From the NCBI GenBank assembly GCA_037349315.1, contig JBAIAC010000260.1:62001-126000 (forward strand): a stretch of 64,000 bases of DNA, written 5' to 3'. This stretch comes from Chelydra serpentina (Eukaryota; Chordata; Testudines; Chelydridae). The position numbers were made by a program, and so were the translations under genes. Within the stretch, counting starts at the first letter, position 1. Each line of letters begins with the position of its first letter. The notes under the pieces were generated by a model. That model was not told where the DNA came from. It worked only from the letters and a program-made list of their open reading frames with translations, and made no database searches. This document shows positions 43,166 to 54,199 of this stretch, one piece after another.

Positions 43166-44445
43166 GCTAAAGAGTCTGCTCTCAGGGCGGAGGCAGCGCG
43201 CGGAGACGTCCCTCCCCCCAGGAGCCCCCTGCAGAGACATGCCGGCCACGTCCAGGAGCAGCATGGCATGGAGGGAGGGGGCAGAGGGGGCAGAGGGGGC
43301 AGGGAGCCGCCTTAGTGCTGCTGGCACGTCTCTGCGCATCGCTTGGGGAGGCATTGGGTCTCCGTGGGCTGTCTGGGGCGGGGGCAGTGCCAGAGGGGGC
43401 TCGGGCCCCCCCTTTGCCTCCTCTCTCCGGGCTCCCAGCTCATCTTGCTGGCCGACAGGGATTTTAGGGTGCAGCGGCGCAGGGAGCAGGAAGGAGGAAC
43501 CTGAGCATAAGAACTGCCATAGTGGGTCAGAGGAACAGTTCATCTGGTCTCGTATCCCGGCTTCTGACAGTGGCCAGGGCCAGGTGCGTCTGAGGGAAGG
43601 ACACAACAGCCACTCACTGAGTGAACCGTCCCATCCTCCCCTCCCAGCATCTGGCAGTCAGAGTGTTAGGGACACGCAGAGCATGGGGATGCAGCAGCCC
43701 TGATTCCCTCGGCTAACAGCTGATGCCCCGATCCTGAGGAACTGATCGAATTCTTTCTTGAACCCGTTTGTAGTTTTGGCCTTCAACACATAATGAACAC
43801 ACACCTGCAACCCCATGAATTCTAAACACATGGGTTACACACCCTGAGGTCAAGACATTTTAATCAATACACGATATTTGGTTCTTATGCGGCTCTTTGA
43901 TCCCGAGCCTTTAGGGTGCCGTAAGGCCACTTCTACAAAAGCTGGAGCCTAAATCCTGAATGAAACTTGGTCTCCCCTCATCCTTTTCCTGTTCCCTCTC
44001 CCAGACATTTCATAGACTTGAGGCCATAGCGACACTCCAAGCCCATGTTAACTCAAGTTCTGTCAGCATAGACTCGCTACGGTTACTATGTCACTTCTGT
44101 GACTTACTTGTGCTATTCTAATAAATACACTAGACCTGTAATGGTGATAAATGACACCACCATACAAGTATATTGAAGGCGAACCCTAAGGAAATTAAGA
44201 GTTTAAATTATCCTCCACATGGCCCGTGTCCCACTAAAATAAATCCAACCCACAGGTCACAAGTATCAATGTCAGGATGCTGGATGGTGCTGAGAGTTTG
44301 CCTGACACCTCAGGGACACAGCGTGAGGTAGTGTCCCAGGTATCTCTAGGAAAGGAGCAGAACCGGATTGGCTTGGTCTGGGGAGAGAGTCTCAGGGGGT
44401 CTGTGTAGACGTATTGCCCTGGTTAGAAACTGTGGCTAAAACACA
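43166..44445. other. No gene recognised
   Basis: GC-rich at 43170-43500 and then AT-richer to 44300. Frames on the two strands overlap and differ in phase. Nothing is assigned. Confidence 0.35.
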
Positions 44446-44450
44446 GGCCT

Positions 44451-44532
44451 CGCTGTGAGCAGGATTCGAACCTGCGCTGGGGAACCCTAGTAGATTTCGA
44501 CTCCAACACCTTAACCACTCGGCCATCACAGC
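44451..44532 (-). tRNA. tRNA-Ser(CGA), second type
   Basis: A different Ser family from the GTAGTTG type: acceptor GCTGTGA/TCACAGC, TGGCCGAGTGGTTAAGG, loop GTCGAAA (CGA), T arm GGTTCGAATCC. Position 32 is G instead of C and pair 27-43 is lost, so function is uncertain. A TTTT lies at 44438-44441 downstream on this strand. Confidence 0.8.
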
Positions 44533-44754
44533 TGTGAGCACAGTAATGTGCCAATGCCAGAGACACTGGTAAATAATCCCAACGCCTGGGTTGAAGTCAC
44601 CTGAAATCCAGAAATCAAACAGCAAACCTGGCTCCCAAAGCACAGGGGGGATTTGTGGTTTGTTCTCTTTGCTTAGCCATGTGCAGTACAGAGAGGGCTT
44701 TGAAAAGTCTCCCCTCCCACAGAGTGGGAATGGGAAAGAATTGTTCACTTGAAG

Positions 44755-45220
44755 CTTGATTTGAATGATGATGTCTGGACCCCGCTGGCGCTCAAGTCAC
44801 AACAGCGAGCAGGCAAAAGACAGGCTCCCACGTCATTGGAGAGAGCAAGACGAAGCCTTGGAACACCCAGTAGTGTTAGGTGGCAAAAGAGCTGCCCCAA
44901 GCTCCCAGCGAGACTTGAACTCGGATTATAGGATTCAGAGCCCTGAGTGCTGCCCTTACACCATGGGACCAGCAGTGATAAACTCAGGGTCTTCTGACTT
45001 CCAGTGTAGAAGAGCCTGGGTGGACAATTTTTTGTCTCCCTCACTCAAGGCCTCTCTGGCCAGCCCTGCATTTTCCCAACAAGTCGGCACGCAGCGGTTT
45101 GCTGTAGACCCAGAAGCCTTTCTTCCTCCAGACTGTGAGGCCAGTGGGCGTGTGAGGAAGTTGCCCCTTCAGTCCCAGGCAATAAATGGCCCTTCCTAGG
45201 AAAGGCCAAGTCCTGAAAAG
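44755..45220. repeat. Module J (direct copy at 54650-55115)
   Basis: Co-linear with 54650-55115, including the Gln tRNA. Confidence 0.85.
44900..44970 (-). tRNA. tRNA-Gln(CTG)-like
   Basis: Loop CTCTGAA (CTG), D arm TGGTGTAAGGG, T loop TTCAAGT. Acceptor pair 2-71 and T-stem pair 49-65 are mismatched. A TTTT terminator is kept at 44885-44888. The partner at 54777 has the opposite pattern: clean stems, lost terminator. Confidence 0.8.
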
Positions 45221-45226
45221 AAAAAA

Positions 45227-46024
45227 GGAATGTCAAGAAGAGATGGCTTCTGAAGTTCTTGCAGGACGTGACAGGGGAAAAGGTTCTCTCTGCCTAACAA
45301 GGGACTTGAACCCTGGACCCTCAGTCTGACCCTCTACCAACTGAGCTAGCCAGGCTCACATGGAAAATGGGCACATTTGGTGCAGAAGAGAAACTAGTCA
45401 AGAAAAAGAGGGTGGGAAACAATACAGAAAACCTGCTACTCTCTCTCTCTTAGCAGCCCTAGCCCCAGCATTCTCCCCCATCCTGAGACCTTCTTCTTTT
45501 TTTAGTTAAATAATGGATCCAGGAGAAAACACGGTTATACAAAGCAAAACGAAATCACAGACAAAAATGCCATTGAGGAAGAGGGGGGATTTCTATGAGC
45601 TTGCGCTGTGCAGATTTTTCTATACAGTGCAAGAGAGAAGGGGGGGGTTCAACCCTTCACATCTACAACTCCCCAAAACTCTACAACATTTAAAAGTCCA
45701 CAATATTCTCGAGGCTCTGGGGATTCCAAAACTCCAGAAAGCTTTGGGGCCTCAAGAAATCCAGAAAGCTCACCTTCCCTGTCTCCAGATGCACAAGAGC
45801 TTTTGGTCAGGACGGCTTGACAAAATGGTCACAATAGGTTGGGGCTCTAGAACTTGCCTCCTTGGCTACCACTGGCTGCAGTCCTGCGGTTTGACCCAAT
45901 GGTTGGGATTCTCACAGCTTCGCCTGATGTCCACAAGTCTGGCCCTTGTGTTTGCTGCCACACTTTTCCTCTTGCCCACATGACACTTAAGGAAAGGAGT
46001 GCCAGGGCCAGGCTTCATAGTCAC
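45227..46024. repeat. Module B, copy 2
   Basis: Direct copy of 1537-2340. Confidence 0.8.
45291..45355 (-). pseudogene. tRNA-Lys-like pseudogene lacking the anticodon loop
   Basis: Acceptor GCCTGGC/GTTAGGC is paired, both promoter boxes are present, but the stem strands are fused as TCAGACTGA exactly as at 1600. Confidence 0.8.
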
Positions 46025-46311
46025 AGTTCTGCATCAGACCCACTCCCTTCATATTTATGAAAGGGTGGTTAAATCCTCCCCCACCCCCGGCCTCATCTGA
46101 TCAGATCCACGGTCCCATTAAGCCTTGTATTTCTCCTCCCCCAGCAGACATCCTGTCTGTGGGAGTGGCCAATGCCGGAAATAGTAAAGGAAACTCTAAC
46201 CCCTTCCCCACGGACTGCACAATGACCCTTTCCATACGTTGTTACATGGGAACAGTCCCTCCTGAGCCCCCAGCCACAGAGCAGTTTGAGTCATGAAGTG
46301 TGATGGTTATT

Positions 46312-46390
46312 GGAAGATTTTAAGAAGGGGTTATGCAAATACCTGTCAGGGATGACCTAGGGATACTTGGTCCTGACTCTCAGGGTCCCT
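46312..46390 (+). mobile_element. CR1 3'-end fragment (copy at 37985-38080)
   Basis: TTTTAAGAAGGGGTTATGCAA and GTCAGGGATGACCTAGGGATA match degraded CR1 C-terminal DNA; duplicated with module L. Confidence 0.5.
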
Positions 46391-46431
46391 CCCTGCCCTA
46401 TCTCTCTACATGCTTCTGTTGTGTGGTTTTG

Positions 46432-46945
46432 TGCTGTGTGCATTACCCCACGTGGCCACCCGGTGTCGCTGTTGCTCTCTGAGAGAGACGCTGTGTGCAT
46501 TACCCCACGTGGCCACCCGGTGTCACTGTTGCTCTCTGAGAGAGATGCTGTGTGCATTACCCCACGTGGCCACCCAGTGTCACTGTTGCTCTCTGAGAGA
46601 GATGCTGTGTGCATTACCCCACGTGGCCACCCGGTGTCACTGTTGCTCTCTGAGAGAGACGCTGTGTGCATTACCCCACGTGGCACCCGGTGTCACTGTT
46701 GCTCTCTGAGAGAGACGCTGTGTGCATTACGCCACGTGGCCACTCGGTGTCACTGTTGCTCTCTGAGAGAGACGCTGTGTGCATTACCCCACGTGGCACC
46801 CGGTGTCACTGTTGCTCTCTGAGAGAGATGCTGTGTGCATTACCCCACGTGGCCACCCGGTGTCACTGTTGCTCTCTGAGAGAGACGCTGTGTGCATTGC
46901 CCCACGTGGCCACCCAGTGTCACTGTTGGGCTCTGAGAGGGACCC
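46432..46945 (+). repeat. 57-bp E-box minisatellite, about 9 copies
   Basis: Units of 55-57 bp start with CTGTGTGCATTACCCC at 46435 and repeat about nine times; nearly all contain CACGTG. Two units have lost one base each. The periodic frames on both strands are by-products. Confidence 0.95.
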
Positions 46946-47050
46946 TGCATTACCTACGTGGAGATATGTCTGTCTCAAAGAACTGAAAGGACTTTGAGCC
47001 CTGCTTTCACTGGCAGGACCAAGTACTGTCCCCTGAGAGATGTTTCCCCA

Positions 47051-47138
47051 GATCCCCAAATGGCCCCCTCAAGGATTGAACTCACAGCCCTGGGTTTAGC
47101 AGGCCAATGCTCAAACCACTGAGCTATTCCTCCCTCCT
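47051..47138 (-). mobile_element. tRNA-headed SINE, head only
   Basis: The complement of the SINE head (TAGCTCAGTGG, GAGTTCAATCC) without the CR1 tail. Confidence 0.8.
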
Positions 47139-47431
47139 GACCCATAGCATAAATCATGGCCCCTGACCTATTCCGTAAATACCCCAGATTGAATCTTGGG
47201 GGTTGTGGGACCCCGGGGGAGGGGGAAGCCCCAGGGGCCCGCTGCCACTCTGGCCACTGCAGGGGAAGCCCCGGGGGGGGGGGGGGCTGTGAGGCCGGGC
47301 TCTGCTGGGTGTTTATTCCTTCCTGTCATCGCTGTGGAAGTGTAAACAGAGAGAATTTGCTCCTCTTTTCTATGCGGAACAAAAGAAGGCAGCTGAATTA
47401 TTTCCAGGGCTGTAAGTAATACAACAGAAGC

Positions 47432-47503
47432 TAGCAGAGGATGGTTTCGATCCATCGACCTCTGGGTTATGGGCCCAGCACGCTTCCGCTGCGCCACTCT
47501 CCT
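47432..47503 (-). tRNA. tRNA-iMet(CAT)-like
   Basis: Initiator hallmarks (GGGCCCATAACCC, GATCGAAA T loop, A1) are present. Acceptor pair 3-70 is G-G. No TTTT is close on this strand. It may be functional or decaying. Confidence 0.82.
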
Positions 47504-47597
47504 CTGTGTGTCTGTGGGCGTGCGTTTGTGTGTCTGTGTGTAATAGTTTAAAATAATGCACAATTTATTTGTCAATAAATACATGTGGAGCCTCCAT

Positions 47598-47718
47598 AGG
47601 GTGACCAGATATCTCGATTTTATAGGGACAGTCCTGATTTTTGGGTCTTTTTTTCATATAGGCTCCTATTACCCACCACTCCAGTCCCGATTTTTCACAC
47701 GTGCTGTCTGGTCACCCT
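47598..47718 (+). mobile_element. Palindromic MITE, full copy
   Basis: Same family as 39098, with inverted ends AGGGTGACCAGAT and GTCTGGTCACCCT. Confidence 0.88.
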
Positions 47719-47949
47719 AAGCCTCCAGCATGGCAGTGGGGAGCACAGGCTACCGGACGCACAGAGATGGGAGATCACCCTGCAGTCCCCTCCCCCGGGA
47801 CACAGACCCAGTGGTGAGGCGTCACCTTTCTGCAATGACATGCCCGCGCTGTTGGGGAGGGGCGCATGACCACGCTTGTGGCTTCCCTTTGCCTCCCCAT
47901 AAGAAAGTCATTTTTTTGCAGGGGAACAAATAAATCTGCGGGGCGGAGG

Positions 47950-48045
47950 CGGGGTGACAGGGGGTGGGAGTTAAGAGGAGCCTATATATGAAAAAGACCC
48001 CAAAATTGGGACTGTCCCTATAAAATCGGGACATCTGGTCACCCT
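47950..48045 (-). mobile_element. Palindromic MITE, partial
   Basis: Right end GGTCACCCT and the AAAAAGACCCCAAAATTGGG core in reverse orientation; the left end is degraded (GGGGTGACAGGGGG). Confidence 0.8.
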
Positions 48046-48097
48046 ATGGAGGCTCCACATTTATTTATTGGCAAATAAAAATATTGTGCACAGATAT

Positions 48098-48122
48098 TTA
48101 TTTGATTTGATTTGATTTGATT
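48098..48122 (+). repeat. (TTGAT)n microsatellite
   Basis: Four to five TTGAT units within the right arm of the iMet inverted repeat; not found in the left arm. Confidence 0.85.
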
Positions 48123-48209
48123 GTTTGGGCAGAATCCCTTCAGGAGTAAAACCTACCCGGCCAAACTCAGCTGCCCTGTGACTAGACCCTGCAAGCAACC
48201 ACCACACAG

Positions 48210-48281
48210 AGCAGAGTGGCGCAGCGGAAGTGTGCTGGGTCCATAACCTGGAGGTCAGTGGATTGAAACCATCTTCTGCTA
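48210..48281 (+). pseudogene. tRNA-iMet(CAT), degenerate
   Basis: Acceptor AGCAGAG with CTTCTGCT, loop GTCCATAAC (CAT kept) but the anticodon stem and T loop (GATTGAA) are altered. A TTTT follows at 48289-48292. It is the right arm partner of 47432. Confidence 0.75.
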
Positions 48282-48919
48282 GTTTCTCTTTTATTACTTT
48301 CAGCCCTGGAAATGATTCAGCCGCCTTCTTTGATTCAGGACACCTTTCTGGCCTGCTGCTTCTCTGTCCGGGATGTGTTTGTCAGCCATGGCACACAAAA
48401 AGGACGTCATTGCGAGCGGCCCATGGAGGCAAGATGATTTTTTTTCCTGCCTTGCTCAGCTTGATTTGCTCCCTCACCCCATTCCTGCCTTAGTTCCTGG
48501 GTTACCTGGTGGCTGAAGGCGACTGGGGCCCAGCGGCCCGTGGAAGAATTTGGGCAGCTAGACCCCGGCAGCAAGAGTCCTGCCGCCACTTGCCGCCCCA
48601 CCCTGTTCTCCCGGCTTCACCCACTGGCAGTTTCTTACATCAGAGACACTGTCCCGAAGCAGGACTAATGCTGAGACCTGGTGATCAGTGATCTCAGATC
48701 TGTTGGTCTGCAGCAAGACTCGAAATTGAGTCTCAATCAGCTCGGTTGTTGCACAGCGAAGACCAAAAGGGTCAAATGGTGCCTGGGCCCCTTAAGAAGA
48801 GCCCAGCCCATCAAGTACCAGCACTTGGCTCTCCCCTCTCTCAACTCCACTTAGCATTGTATGGAGTCAATCCTTGCCTCTATCAGCCTGGGGGACGGGG
48901 AGAACAACCCTGAGCAAGG

Positions 48920-49013
48920 GCTCCAGTGGGGCAGTGGGTTAGTGTATAGTACTTATACGCCAGTGCTGAGCGGAGACACGCTGAGGTTGTGAGTTCAAGC
49001 CTCACCTGGAGCA
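48920..49013 (+). tRNA. tRNA-Ile(TAT) with intron
   Basis: A split gene of 94 nt: perfect acceptor GCTCCAG/CTGGAGC, CTTATA half-loop (TAT), an intron of about 20 nt near 48959-48978, and GTGAGTTCAAGCC T arm. The D stem is weak and one anticodon-stem pair is unmatched. A TTTT terminator lies at 49018-49021. Ile(TAT) is the usual intron-bearing Ile isoacceptor of vertebrates. It decodes AUA. Confidence 0.88.
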
Positions 49014-49019
49014 CTGGTT

Positions 49020-49920
49020 TTCATTAACCCAATGGCTTTGCCCACTTCTTTGGCCCCATGGACCCTAGAATTCCATCCCAGGGGACACTGAGGGGGGAGG
49101 AATCAAAAATGCCCCTTCACTTATCACCTCCTCTGCAGAGTGCAGGTCAGACACCACAAATCTACAATCCTTCCTCCCTCACCGGCCCCTCTGCCAGGAT
49201 CTCTCAAGCAGAGCCCAGAGCACTGCCCATCCTTTGAGCCCCCCCGACACCCTCTCAATCTTTGCTCCCCAAACCCTCCTTTCTATATGTGAAAATCCCC
49301 ATTGGGGAGGGAGAGGAGCAGGGAGCCAGCAGTCTCGGTGGCAGAATTATCTACAGCAGAGCGCTGAGTGGTTGGGGGCTGAGCCACACCCCTTCGGAGC
49401 TTTTCAGGGATGAGATTTTGATGAATTGTAACACAAAGAAAATCTCTCCTGTTCGGGCCTGTTTGTCACCTTTTGCCCTTGTACCCCCTCAGCCTCTGTT
49501 CTTCCGGATAGGGGAGGTGCAGAGACAAGCCCCAGGCTTTCTGTCACAAAGTCTGTACCCACCTCTGAAATATTGCCACTGGGAGAGTATGGCTCCCAAT
49601 TCTCCCATAGAGGGATTGCAAGAGCGGCTACCCAGTTGGGCCTGGGTGTGTCAGATCCAGGCTATAGGGGGCAGGTGATCCAGGGCCTATAAGGTCCCTG
49701 CCTGAGGGGAGGTCAATGCATGTGGTGGGCCGTGAGCACCACAGGTTTTTACCCTGTCCAGGTAACCCAGGAACTAAGGCAGGAATGGGGTGAGGAAGCA
49801 AGTCAAGCTGAGCAAGGCAGGAAAAAAAAATCATCTTCCCTCCATGGGCCGCTCGCAACGATGTCGTTTTTGTGTGCCATGGCTGACAAACACATCCCGG
49901 ACAGAGAAGCAGCGGGTCAA
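49020..49920. other. No gene recognised
   Basis: Short frames only. 49740-49920 is a reverse-oriented copy of the Phe-module flank (36090-36190). Confidence 0.35.
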
Positions 49921-49926
49921 AAAGGT

Positions 49927-49999
49927 GCAAAAGTAGCTTATTGGGAAGAGTGTTAAACTGAAGCTCTAGAAGTCCCAGGTTCAATTCCAGGCTTTGGCA
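49927..49999 (+). pseudogene. tRNA-Phe(GAA) pseudogene
   Basis: Recognisable CTGAAGC loop and GGTTCAATTCC T arm, but the acceptor (GCAAAAG against CTTTGGC) and the A box (TAGCTTATTGG) have changes. Derived from the module of 35957. Confidence 0.8.
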
Positions 50000-50338
50000 T
50001 GTGCTTTGTGTGCAAGGGTGGGCTATTTTCTTGAGCGCAGGGGTACCTCTACCCACCACGAGTCCCTCATTTCAGGCTCCCCAGCAGGAAAAGACAGTGG
50101 GGGCTTGTGCCCACCTGGGCTTTCCGTCTTCTCTTGCTCTTTCTCAGCAAGGGGAAGGAAAAGAAGCTCTCCTTCAAGCTGGAGTCACAAGGGCAAGAGA
50201 AGGTTGAGGTCCTGAGCTCCGGCTCCAGCCCTTTGCTCTACCAGTTGATCTCTCGAAGGGCTGCTGCCACTTTCTCCAGGTTCGCCCATCGGTGTGTGCC
50301 AGCGTGAGCACCAGCCAAGTGGTGGGCATTTGAAGGAA

Positions 50339-50410
50339 GTTTCTGTAGTGTAGTGTTATCACGTTTGCTTAACATGCAAAAGGTCCCTGGCTCAAAACCA
50401 GGCAGAAACA
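50339..50410 (+). pseudogene. tRNA-Val(AAC) pseudogene
   Basis: One base is missing in the D loop (TAGTGTTATCA), position 32 is T, and the T loop begins CTCAAAA. The acceptor is intact. It lies in direct-orientation similarity to 25620-25870. Confidence 0.8.
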
Positions 50411-50482
50411 TGCTGGCTTCCTTTTTCCAGCTCCCCTATCTGTCCAGCAAGACACTCCTCCTTCTGCCACTGGCCTGTCCGC

Positions 50483-51390
50483 TGGGCGACCCTGGAGAAA
50501 GTGGTGGCAGCTCTTCGGTGGGTCGGCTGGTAGAACAAAGAACTGGAGCCGGCTCCCAGGAAGTCATCCTTACCTCGCCCTTGTGACTCCAGCTTGAAGG
50601 AGAGCTTCTTTCCTTCCCCTTGCTGAGAAAGAGCAAGGGAAGAACAAAAGCCCAGATCCATAGGGGGGCAGAGTCTTCAGGAGGCCACAGCGTTTGCCCA
50701 TCTGGGGCATTGTGGCTGAGATCTCTGCTGGCCAGCGCCAGCGCTCGCAAGGCGCTAGTGTGGATGCTGGAGGCTGGGTGCTGGGTGCTGGAGACAGAGA
50801 CCCAACAGAGTGGCGCAGCGGCAGCGTGCTGGGCCCATAATCCAGAGGTCGCTGGATTGAAACCATCCTCGGCTAGGCAGGTGCTTGTTTCTTTTTGCTC
50901 TGGGCCTGCAAGCGAGGGGGCGACCAGCAGAGCGCCAGGAGCCGAGGCCGTGAGGCAGGAGGTGGCTGAGGGGTCGGACTGCCAGGGAGCTCCCCGGCCC
51001 CTCTGGCTGCCTGGGCTGAAGGCGAGAGCCAGGCCTGTGCGTGAGGTCTGAGTGCCGGTGGCTCCCCCACTCCTCGGGAGGGTCTGTCCCAAGGCAGCGG
51101 CCCAGCCCCCCTCCAAGGGGGGTGCGTCCCACCAGCATTTCTTGCCCCGTTGGGGGAGGTTCAGCCTCCCCGAGCCCCTTGTAGCCACCGCCCACGCGCA
51201 GTGTCACTGGTAGATACGGCAGAGGAGACTCGGGGGCCTGGGCTGGGAAATCCCTGGGTGAAACTGGCTGCCTGAGCCCAGCCCCTCTGCACTCAGGGGA
51301 GCGGTGAGAGGGGGAGGGGCTCAGGGAGTAAATCCTCAGAAACCTCCCCCCTGGGTTTGTAATGTCAGAGCCCAGCGAACAAGTCCCTGC
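50483..51390. repeat. Module G, inverted copy
   Basis: Reverse complement of 25000-25640 and further to 24740; includes iMet at 50804. Confidence 0.85.
50804..50875 (+). pseudogene. tRNA-iMet(CAT), degraded acceptor
   Basis: Same body as 25250 with CAT anticodon. Two acceptor mismatches (2-71 and 4-69) and a T loop GATTGAAA. A TTTTT terminator at 50892-50896 is kept, unlike in the other copy. Confidence 0.8.
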
Positions 51391-51399
51391 GTGTGTGAA

Positions 51400-52945
51400 G
51401 GGAGGGGCTGTGAGGGGAGAGGCTGTGAGGGGGAGGGTACATGGTAGTGTCAGTGTGAGGGGAGGGGCTGTGATGGGGAGGGCTATGGAGTGTCTCTGTG
51501 AGGGGGAGGGGCTGTAAGGGTGAGGGTCCATGGGGGAGTCAGTGTGAAGGGAGAGGGTGTGTGTGGGGGGAGGGCTATGAAGTGTCTCTGTGAGGGGAGG
51601 GGCTGTGAGGGGGAGGGTCCATGGGGGAGTCAGTGTGAAGGGAGAGGGTGTGGGGGGGGAGGGCTATGAATTTTCTCTGTGAGGGGAGGGGCTGTGAGGG
51701 GGAGGGTCCATGGGGGAGTCAGTGTGATGTGAGGGGCTGTGAGGGGGAGGGTCCATAGCGGTATCAGTGTGAACGGGAGGGGCTGTGAGGGGGGGGGCTA
51801 TGAGGGGGAGGGTCCATGGTGGTGTCAGTGTGAAGGGGAGGGGCTCTGATGGGGAGGGCTATGGGGTGTCTCTGTGAGGGGAGGGGCTGTGAGGGGGAGG
51901 GTCCATGGTGGTGTCAGTGTGAGGGGGAGGGGCTGTGATGGGGAGGGCTATGGAGTGTCTCTGTGAGGGGAGGGGCTGTAATGGGGATGGTCCATGGTGG
52001 TGTCAGTGTGAGGGGAGGGGCTGTGATGGGGAGGGCTATGGAGTGTGTCTGTGAGGGGGGGGCTGTAAGGGTGAGGGTCCATGGGGGAGTCAGTGTGGAG
52101 GGAGGGGTTGTTAGGGAGAGGGCTATTGAGTGTATCTGTGAGGGGAGGTGCTGTGAGGGGGAGAGTCCATGGGGGAGTCAGTGTGAGGGGGAGGGGCTGT
52201 GATGGGGAGGGCTATGGGGTGTCTCTGTGAGGGGAGGGGCTGTGAGGAGGAGAGTCCATGGGGGTGTCAGTGTGAGAGGGAGGGGCTGTGATGGGGAGGG
52301 CTATCGGGTGTCTCTGTGAGGGAAGGGGCTCTAAGGGGGATGGTCCATGGGGGTGTCAGTGTGAGGGGGAGGGGCTGTGAGGGGGAGGGTCCATGGTGGT
52401 GTCAGTGTGAGGGGAGGGGCTGTGAGGGGGAGGGCTATGGAGTGTCTCTGTGAGGGGGAGGGGCTGTAAGGGTGAGGATCCATGGGGGAGTCAGTGTGAA
52501 GGGAGAGGGTTTTGGCAGGAGGGCTATGAAGTGTGTATGTGAGGGGAGGGGCTGTGAGGGGGACGGTCCATGGGGGTGTCAGTGTGGAGGGAGGGGTTGT
52601 GAGGGGGAGGGCTATGAAGTGTGTATGTGAGGGGAGGGTCTGTGAGGGGGAGGCTCCATGGGGGAGTCAGTGTGAGGGGAGGGGCTGTGAGGGGGAGGGC
52701 TATGAAGTGTCTCTGTGAGGGGGAGGGGCTATGAGGGGGAGGGTCCATGGGTGAGGAAGTGTGAAGGGGAGGGGCTGTGATGGGGAGGGCTATGGAGTGT
52801 CTCTGTGAGGGGCTGGGCTGTGAGGGGGAGGGTCCATGTGGGAGTCAGTGTGAGGGGGAGGGGCTGTGAGGGGGAGGGCTATGGATTGTCTCTGTGAGGG
52901 GAGGGGCTGTGAGGGGGAGGGTTCATGGGGGTGTCACTGGTAAAA
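51400..52945 (+). repeat. 46-bp minisatellite, largest array
   Basis: About 1.5 kb of TCCATGGGGGTGTCAGTGTG units interleaved with a second variant carrying GGGCTATGGAGTGTCTCTGTG, so this array mixes two subunits. Periodic frames are not genes. Confidence 0.92.
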
Positions 52946-53310
52946 TCAGGAGCGTTGGCAGCACCGAGTGGGACGGAGTCTTTATTCCCCGGGATCCCCT
53001 GGAGCCGGGTTCCCAGCCTTGTCCTTTCTGTGGCCCCCGCCCGACATGGTATAAAACTCCACAGCCCACCCGTGCCACAACGACTGTCTAACGCCGGCCC
53101 TGCTGGCCGGTTTATTTGGCAAATCCCCCCCTGAAACCTGCTCACTGCCCCCCCCGGGGGGGCTCTGGACCCCTGGCTGAGAACCACGGCCTGGGAGCTC
53201 TGTTTAGAAGGGGGGGAGCAAAGCTGCTGCCTTTCCCCATGGCTGAACTCAGGCCCTTAGCTTGGGATATTCTTGCCCTGCCAGCGACCCCAGGAAAGCT
53301 CACTGAGCCG
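52946..53310. repeat. Module K, copy 2
   Basis: Direct copy of 6405-6830, including the TATAAAA-type box. Confidence 0.7.
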
Positions 53311-53329
53311 CCGCCTGGCCTCAGGGATG

Positions 53330-54195
53330 GAGTTTGGGTGCTGGGTGCAGACTCCAGGCTGGGGCAGGGCCTGGGGGTGCAGGACAGGGTGAGGGGTGCC
53401 GAGTCTGGGAGGGAGTTTGCTGAGGGCTCTGGGATGGAGCTTGTGGGCAGGAGGGGGTGTGTGAGGAAGGGGTGGGGGTGCAGGCTCTGGGAGGGGTTTG
53501 GGAGTGGGAGGGGGGTGTAGGAGGGGGGTGTGGGAAGGGGGTGGGGCTGCAGGACAGGGTGAGGGGTGCAGAGTCTGGGAGGGAGTTTGCTGAGGGCTCT
53601 GGGATGGAGCTTGTGGGCAGGAGGGGGTGTGTGAGGAAGGGGTGGGGGTGCAGGCTCTGGGAGGGGGTTTGGGAGTGGGAAGGAGGTGTAGGAGGGGGGT
53701 GTGGGAAGGGGGTGGAGGTGCAGGACAGGGTGAGGGGTGCAGAGTCTGGGAGGGAGTTTGCTGAGGGCTCTGGGATGGAGCTTGTGGGCAGGAGGGGGTG
53801 TGTGAGGAAGGGGTGGGGGTGCAGGCTCTGGGAGGGGGTTTGGGAGTGGGAGGGGGGTGTAGGAGGGGGGTGTGGGAAGGGGGTGGGGCTGCAGGACAGG
53901 GTGAGGGGTGCAGAGTCTGGGAGGGAGTTTGCTGAGGGCTCTGGGATGGAGCTTGTGGGCAGGAGGGGGTGTGTGAGGAAGGGGTGGGGGTGCAGGCTCT
54001 GGGAGGGGGTTTGGGAGTGGGAGGGGGGTGTAGGAGGGGGGTGTGGGAAGGGGGTGGGGCTGCAGGACAGGGTGAGGGGTGCAGAGTCTGGGAGGGAGTT
54101 TTCTGAGGGCTCTGGGATGGAGCTTGTGGGCAGGAGGGGGTGTGTGAGGAAGGGGTGGGGGTGCAGGCTCTGGGAGGGGGTTGGAGGGTTTGGCG
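53330..54195 (+). repeat. 171-bp G-rich tandem repeat, 5 copies
   Basis: Five units beginning GCAGGACAGGGTGAGGGGTG at about 53379, 53549, 53720, 53891 and 54062, highly uniform. It is a tandem amplification of the degenerate family at 28800. 171 is a multiple of three, so frames of over 330 residues open on both strands; they are not genes. Confidence 0.95.
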
Positions 54196-54199
54196 CTTA

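Larger units (their letters stand above)
47385..48315. repeat. Inverted repeat carrying two iMet tRNAs
   Basis: Left arm 47385-47660 and right arm 47985-48315 are diverged reverse complements, sharing GAAATGATTCAGC-type flank, the iMet tRNA, AATAAATACATGTGGAGCC and the MITE end. The spacer is about 325 bp. Confidence 0.75.

Noticed and set aside
46432..46945. Possible CRISPR array
   Set aside because: The 57-bp units are contiguous with no unique spacers, and the genome is vertebrate.
46367..46997. Frames in all phases with HYPTW- or TPRGHP-type repeats
   Set aside because: They follow the 57-bp minisatellite (19 codons) and appear in every phase on both strands.
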